64,000 bases of DNA from assembly GCF_013112225.1 (NCBI RefSeq), contig NZ_JABFHI010000004.1, positions 62,001 through 126,000 on the forward strand. Direction: 5' to 3'. Source of the DNA: Vreelandella azerica. Lineage in GTDB: Bacteria > Pseudomonadota > Gammaproteobacteria > Pseudomonadales > Halomonadaceae. Under the pieces are notes generated by a model. It was not told the origin of the DNA, made no database searches, and was given only the letters and a program-made list of their open reading frames with translations. Position 1 is the stretch's first letter; each line of letters begins with the position of its first letter. This document shows, in pieces, positions 62,824 through 64,000 of the stretch. The translations under genes and the position numbers were made by a program.

Positions 62824-64000
62824 ATGCATCCACCCCGCGTACATATTCGTCCCCGTCGTCGCCCCCGCTGCAGCTACTGCCGCTTGGAGGGTGCGGTGAA
62901 GTGGGAATGAACTTCACCCTGTACGGCTATGAAGACCATTGGGTAGCGGTTGATTGTGGCATGATGATCCGTCAGGACATGCCTGGCACTCCCCTGCAAG
63001 TTCCCAACCTGGACACCCTGACGTCGCTTGATATCACCCCAGCGGCGCTGTTTATCACCCATGGCCATGAAGATCATATCGGCGCTGTTGTCTGGTTGTG
63101 GCCCAACTGGCAATGCCCGATCTACGCCACGCCGCTGGCCGCAGGCCTATTGCGCCTCAAGTTTGCCGAACATGGCCTAAGCCCGGAAAAAATCAGCGTT
63201 GTCGACCCTGGCGAGGCTCTTTCATCCGGACCTTTCACCGTTCGCCACCTGCCGCTGCCGCATTCCATTCCGGAAAGCTGCGCACTGATGATGTTGGTGG
63301 GTGATTATCGCGTTCTGCATACGGGTGATTGGAAGCTAGATGCCCAGCCTCTGGTGGGCAAGCCGGCTGACGCCAGCCAGTTCCGCGCCCTGGCACCGCT
63401 TGATCTTGTGGTGGGTGACTCAACTAACGCGCCCATGCCCGGTCATTCCGGTAGTGAAGGCGATGTCGCCAAGGCGCTGGCCAGCACCATTGCCAGCTGC
63501 AAGGGTCGCGTGGTGATATCCTGCTTTGCCAGCAATGTGGCGCGGATAGTGGCGATTGCCCGGGCAGCCCAGCAGTGCGGGCGCAGAATCAGCCTGATGG
63601 GGCGTTCCATGGAGCGTATGGTGACGGTGGCCAGAGGGCTTGGTTACCTTGACGAGCTGCCGCCGCTGGTACCCGCCCACGATCTGGGCTACCTGCCCGC
63701 TGATGAAGTCATTATTATTGCCACCGGCAGCCAGGGTGAGCCGCGTGCAGCGCTACAGCGCCTGGCCCAGCGTCGTCACCCCTTTGTTGACCTGGAACCG
63801 GGCGACAACATCATCTTTTCAGCCAAAGCGATTCCTGGCAACGAGCGCCCTATTGAACGCTTGAAAAAACGCTTCACCCAGATGGGGATTACCCTGTTTG
63901 ACGAGTTCAACCACCCGGAACTCCACGCCACAGGCCACCCGGCCCAGGAAGAGCTGAAAACCCTTTACCGCTGGGTAAAACCGCGCCATCTGCTGCCCGT
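62824..64000 (+). CDS. RNase J-like metallo-beta-lactamase/beta-CASP protein, one frameshift, 3' end outside window
   Basis: The product has a metallo-beta-lactamase fold with the zinc motif ITHGHEDHIGAVVWLW, then LHTGDWKLD and VVGDSTNAP, as in RNase J/COG0595 proteins. The beta-CASP segment (RVVISCFASNVARIVAIARAA) and IATGSQGEPRAAL follow, both RNase J family marks. The start ATG at 62824 gives MHPPRVHIRPRRRP; adding one C in the C run near 62863 joins it to LQLLPLGGCGEVGMN. The frame is open to the window end. RNase J is less common in gammaproteobacteria, so the RNA role is inferred. Confidence 0.85.

Overview
This window comes from a gammaproteobacterium, most likely a Halomonas-type member of the Halomonadaceae. 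I base that on my reading of the 16S rRNA, the gene neighbourhoods (psrA-lexA-nagZ, pqiABC, acnB-rraA, ppsA/ppsR, rimK-rimB) and the moderate G+C content. It reads as ordinary chromosome: I see no integrase, transposase, phage gene, CRISPR array or toxin-antitoxin pair.

Layout. 1-3.6 kb: the end of a P-type cation ATPase, converging with the helicase hrpB. 4-9.5 kb: a small membrane protein, an AraC-type regulator, the proline catabolic enzyme putA and an OmpW porin. 9.5-14 kb: yqcC-like, a DUF3549-type gene, the rimB-rimK pair (ribosomal protein S6 modification), a small helical protein and sanA. 14-20 kb: a complete suf iron-sulfur assembly operon (Rrf2 regulator, sufB, C, D, S, T) on the minus strand. 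20.5-21.6 kb: a PEBP protein and a flavodoxin-like protein. 21.7-27.6 kb: one rRNA operon on the minus strand (16S, tRNA-Ile, tRNA-Ala, 23S, 5S) with promoter, boxA sites, terminators, a broken extra 5S tail, a duplicated tRNA-Ala 3' end and a long imperfect palindrome in the spacer. 27.6-30.5 kb: periplasmic redox genes msrP-msrQ and a divergent diheme peroxidase. 30.5-38.8 kb: a Ca/Na exchanger, pqiABC (envelope lipid transport), an MFS carrier, asparaginase and a DUF2789 gene. 38.8-45.7 kb: an SRPBCC protein, a U32 hydroxylation enzyme, a cysteine-cluster protein, a 1298-residue multidomain regulator and miaE. 46-51.4 kb: acnB, rraA-like and a membrane-fused glycerophosphodiesterase. 51.4-57.5 kb: ggt, ppsA with its regulator ppsR, and hpt. 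57.6-64 kb: nagZ, an L,D-transpeptidase, psrA, lexA, a CbiM-like membrane protein, purU and the start of an RNase J-like gene.

Two features dominate. First, sixteen otherwise normal genes are broken by about 21 frameshifts. Nearly all are repaired by adding one base, usually in a short G or C run. This is far more likely a consensus error than biology, so I annotate the repaired genes as single CDSs. Second, the candidate for something little described is the minus-strand gene at 41130-45026: a SARP-like DNA-binding and BTAD module, a decayed class III nucleotide cyclase-like domain, an AAA/STAND-type ATPase and a helical repeat tail, directly downstream of the tRNA hydroxylase gene miaE. Short 15-16 bp tandem repeats upstream of acnB, upstream of ggt and at the end of hpt also deserve a look.
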